From IMG/VR virus record IMGVR_UViG_3300006749_000150, positions 1-23,141 of that record: DNA of 23,141 bases. One strand, 5' to 3'. Numbering within the stretch: position 1 is the stretch's first letter; each line of letters starts with the position of its first letter. The translations under genes and the position numbers were made by a program. Source of the stretch: a virus. Positions 22,217 to 23,141 of the stretch are shown here, in pieces. The notes below the pieces were generated by a model. It was not told the DNA's origin. It was given only the letters and a program-made list of their open reading frames with translations, and did no database searches.

Positions 22217-22679
22217 TACTTCCGCCGTAGTAAAACGCTGCCGCAGTACCTAAGATTCCGCTCAACTGCCCTAAAACCAAACTAATAATTGTCTCATCAT
22301 TTTGATCGTGGGGCATTGTAGTAACTAAAAGAACAAAAGCCCCGTAGAGAATAAGTGTTAGTACAGAAAAGACTTTGGGTGTTAGGTCCGATGCAAAAGC
22401 ATCACGCGCTGACTTCCTGTCTTCTACCTCAACCTTAAAAGACTCAAGGTCGATTTCCATTTCTTTAATACGATTCTTAAACTCTTCATCAGCCTGTTTA
22501 ACAATAATTGCTTTTTCAGGCTCTCGTTCTATAAGGTCTTCAATCTCGTTTGCAGTTGTACTGCTTGGCAGCCCTAGTTTGGAGGCAGCTATCTTTACAG
22601 CCATTCCAGCCATTGGCCCACCTGCTGCCTGTGCAATCGTGGGGGCTAGAGACTTAAGTAAGCCTCCTAATTTCATCAT
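22203..22679 (-). CDS. Holin, GTA-type '3TM' holin family-like
   Basis: A 158-residue membrane protein. It has an N-terminal amphipathic Gly/Ala-rich segment (LLKSLAPTIAQAAGGPMAGM), a charged coiled-coil region (residues 45-95, ending DRKSARDAF), and two clear membrane spans (about 103-121, VFSVLTLILYGAFVLLVTT; and 131-152, IISLVLGQLSGILGTAAAFY). It ends in YYGGSNGKK. The 'DRkSAR - two spans - YYxGSSxGxK' pattern is that of the holin family first named in gene transfer agents. It opens the inner membrane so the muramidase can reach the wall. It starts with an ATGA overlap on the lipoprotein gene. The ATG at 22679 is followed directly by a second ATG. Confidence 0.8.
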   Translation of the reverse strand: MMKLGGLLKSLAPTIAQAAGGPMAGMAVKIAASKLGLPSSTTANEIEDLIEREPEKAIIVKQADEEFKNRIKEMEIDLESFKVEVEDRKSARDAFASDLTPKVFSVLTLILYGAFVLLVTTMPHDQNDETIISLVLGQLSGILGTAAAFYYGGSNGKK

Positions 22680-22903
22680 GCGCCAACCTTATCTGTTGGC
22701 ATATTTTCTTCAGCAATAATCCCGTCTATGGTATCGCAAACATCTCTGACGACCACTCCAGTAGTAGCAGACAGAGCCGAACGACCGACAGCCCTCATAC
22801 CCTTATACAATTGATTGCAATACAAGTCCTTGTTGTCCATGACCTGCTCAATAGAAGTACAGCTAGATAACATAACAATAGCACTAAGCATCAGTAGTCT
22901 CAT
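22676..22903 (-). CDS. Small lipoprotein, possible o-spanin-like lysis protein
   Basis: A 75-residue lipoprotein precursor. The signal MRLLMLSAIVMLSSC has a lipobox (LSSC) with lipidated Cys15 and Thr16 after it, so it should go to the outer membrane of a Gram-negative host. The mature part is about 60 residues with Cys29 and Cys56, which could give disulfide-linked dimers as in some outer-membrane spanins. It sits directly before the holin with a 4-bp ATGA overlap and has GAGGAG 8 bp before the ATG at 22903. Spanin function is inferred from size and position only: it lacks the usual proline-rich Rz1 composition. No inner-membrane spanin partner is evident in the window. Confidence 0.75.
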   Translation of the reverse strand: MRLLMLSAIVMLSSCTSIEQVMDNKDLYCNQLYKGMRAVGRSALSATTGVVVRDVCDTIDGIIAEENMPTDKVGA

Positions 22904-23139
22904 TTCTTTTGCTCCTCTATGAATCCTTTTAAGCGTTTCTTATATCCATCCATGAAGTGGTCAGAGATAGCATCAGATACACCACCGTCCTTGTCCTTCT
23001 TGGCCGGGTTTATGTAGTTCTTACCAGAATTTGCAAAGTATAGCATGGTCTGTGACTTAGAAGGCCCGTAGCAGAACCTTGGTATCTTAGCCACGATGTC
23101 ACTGCCCATGACGCAGGAGATTTGGTCGTCAAGCTCCAT
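22900..23139 (-). CDS. Hypothetical protein (79 aa) at the right edge; start may lie outside
   Basis: A 79-residue charged protein without signal peptide or membrane segment. It includes DDQISCVMGSDIVAKIPRFC, GKNYINPAKKDKDGG and a basic C-terminal helix (DGYKKRLKGFIEEQKK). I do not recognise a family. The ATG at 23139 is 2 bp from the window edge, so an upstream start is possible. It overlaps the lipoprotein gene by ATGA, which ties it to the lysis operon. Confidence 0.65.
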   Translation of the reverse strand: MELDDQISCVMGSDIVAKIPRFCYGPSKSQTMLYFANSGKNYINPAKKDKDGGVSDAISDHFMDGYKKRLKGFIEEQKK

Positions 23140-23141
23140 AG

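Noticed and set aside
1-23141. CRISPR array, insertion sequence or transposase
   Set aside because: No regularly spaced repeats with unique spacers and no transposase or terminal inverted repeats were seen; the only tandem repeats are coding linkers.

Overview
This window is part of a double-stranded DNA tailed-phage genome, most likely a marine podovirus-type phage known mainly from metagenomes. That is inferred from the gene set: a family A DNA polymerase, a gp2.5-like single-strand binding protein, a P22 gp10-like tail protein, very large Gly/Ala-rich internal proteins, and a holin/muramidase lysis cassette. I see no integrase, terminase, portal, capsid, RNA polymerase or tRNA gene. Neither edge is a natural end: the polymerase is cut at the left edge, and the late operon probably continues beyond the right edge. 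The host cannot be read from the sequence; a Gram-negative host is suggested by the lipoprotein.

Layout. Positions 1-8305 form a rightward (+) replication block: end of DNA polymerase A; a Cas4/RecB-type PD-(D/E)XK nuclease with a four-cysteine set; a small basic protein with an EF-hand-like loop and a decayed HNH-like segment; an SNF2-type helicase; a coupled trio (unknown, MerR/excisionase-type HTH, four-cysteine protein); an SSB; a 982-residue AEP primase plus helicase; and a 72-residue unknown protein. A good sigma70-like promoter candidate lies before the trio, an A/T-rich palindrome before the SSB, and a hairpin with a U-tract on the minus strand before the primase.

Positions 8311-23139 form a leftward (-) late block. 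In order of transcription from the right: unknown 79-residue protein, lipoprotein, holin, GH24 muramidase, tail stabilisation/nozzle protein, C1q-like appendage protein, then four large low-complexity or Gly-rich proteins (751, 274, 661 and 1948 residues) that I take to be internal/DNA-ejection or tail-associated virion proteins. The last carries a zincin HExxH motif and a C-terminal region like those of large polyvalent phage proteins.

The two blocks converge with 5 bp between their stop codons, which sit in a perfect 9-bp inverted repeat. How it would work together (inference): the polymerase, SSB, primase-helicase and SNF2 helicase replicate the genome, with the nuclease processing ends. 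The late block builds the tail and ejection apparatus and lyses the cell. Genes are packed tightly, often with ATGA overlaps. No gene-free stretch exceeds 65 bp, so there is no large intergenic region to describe.
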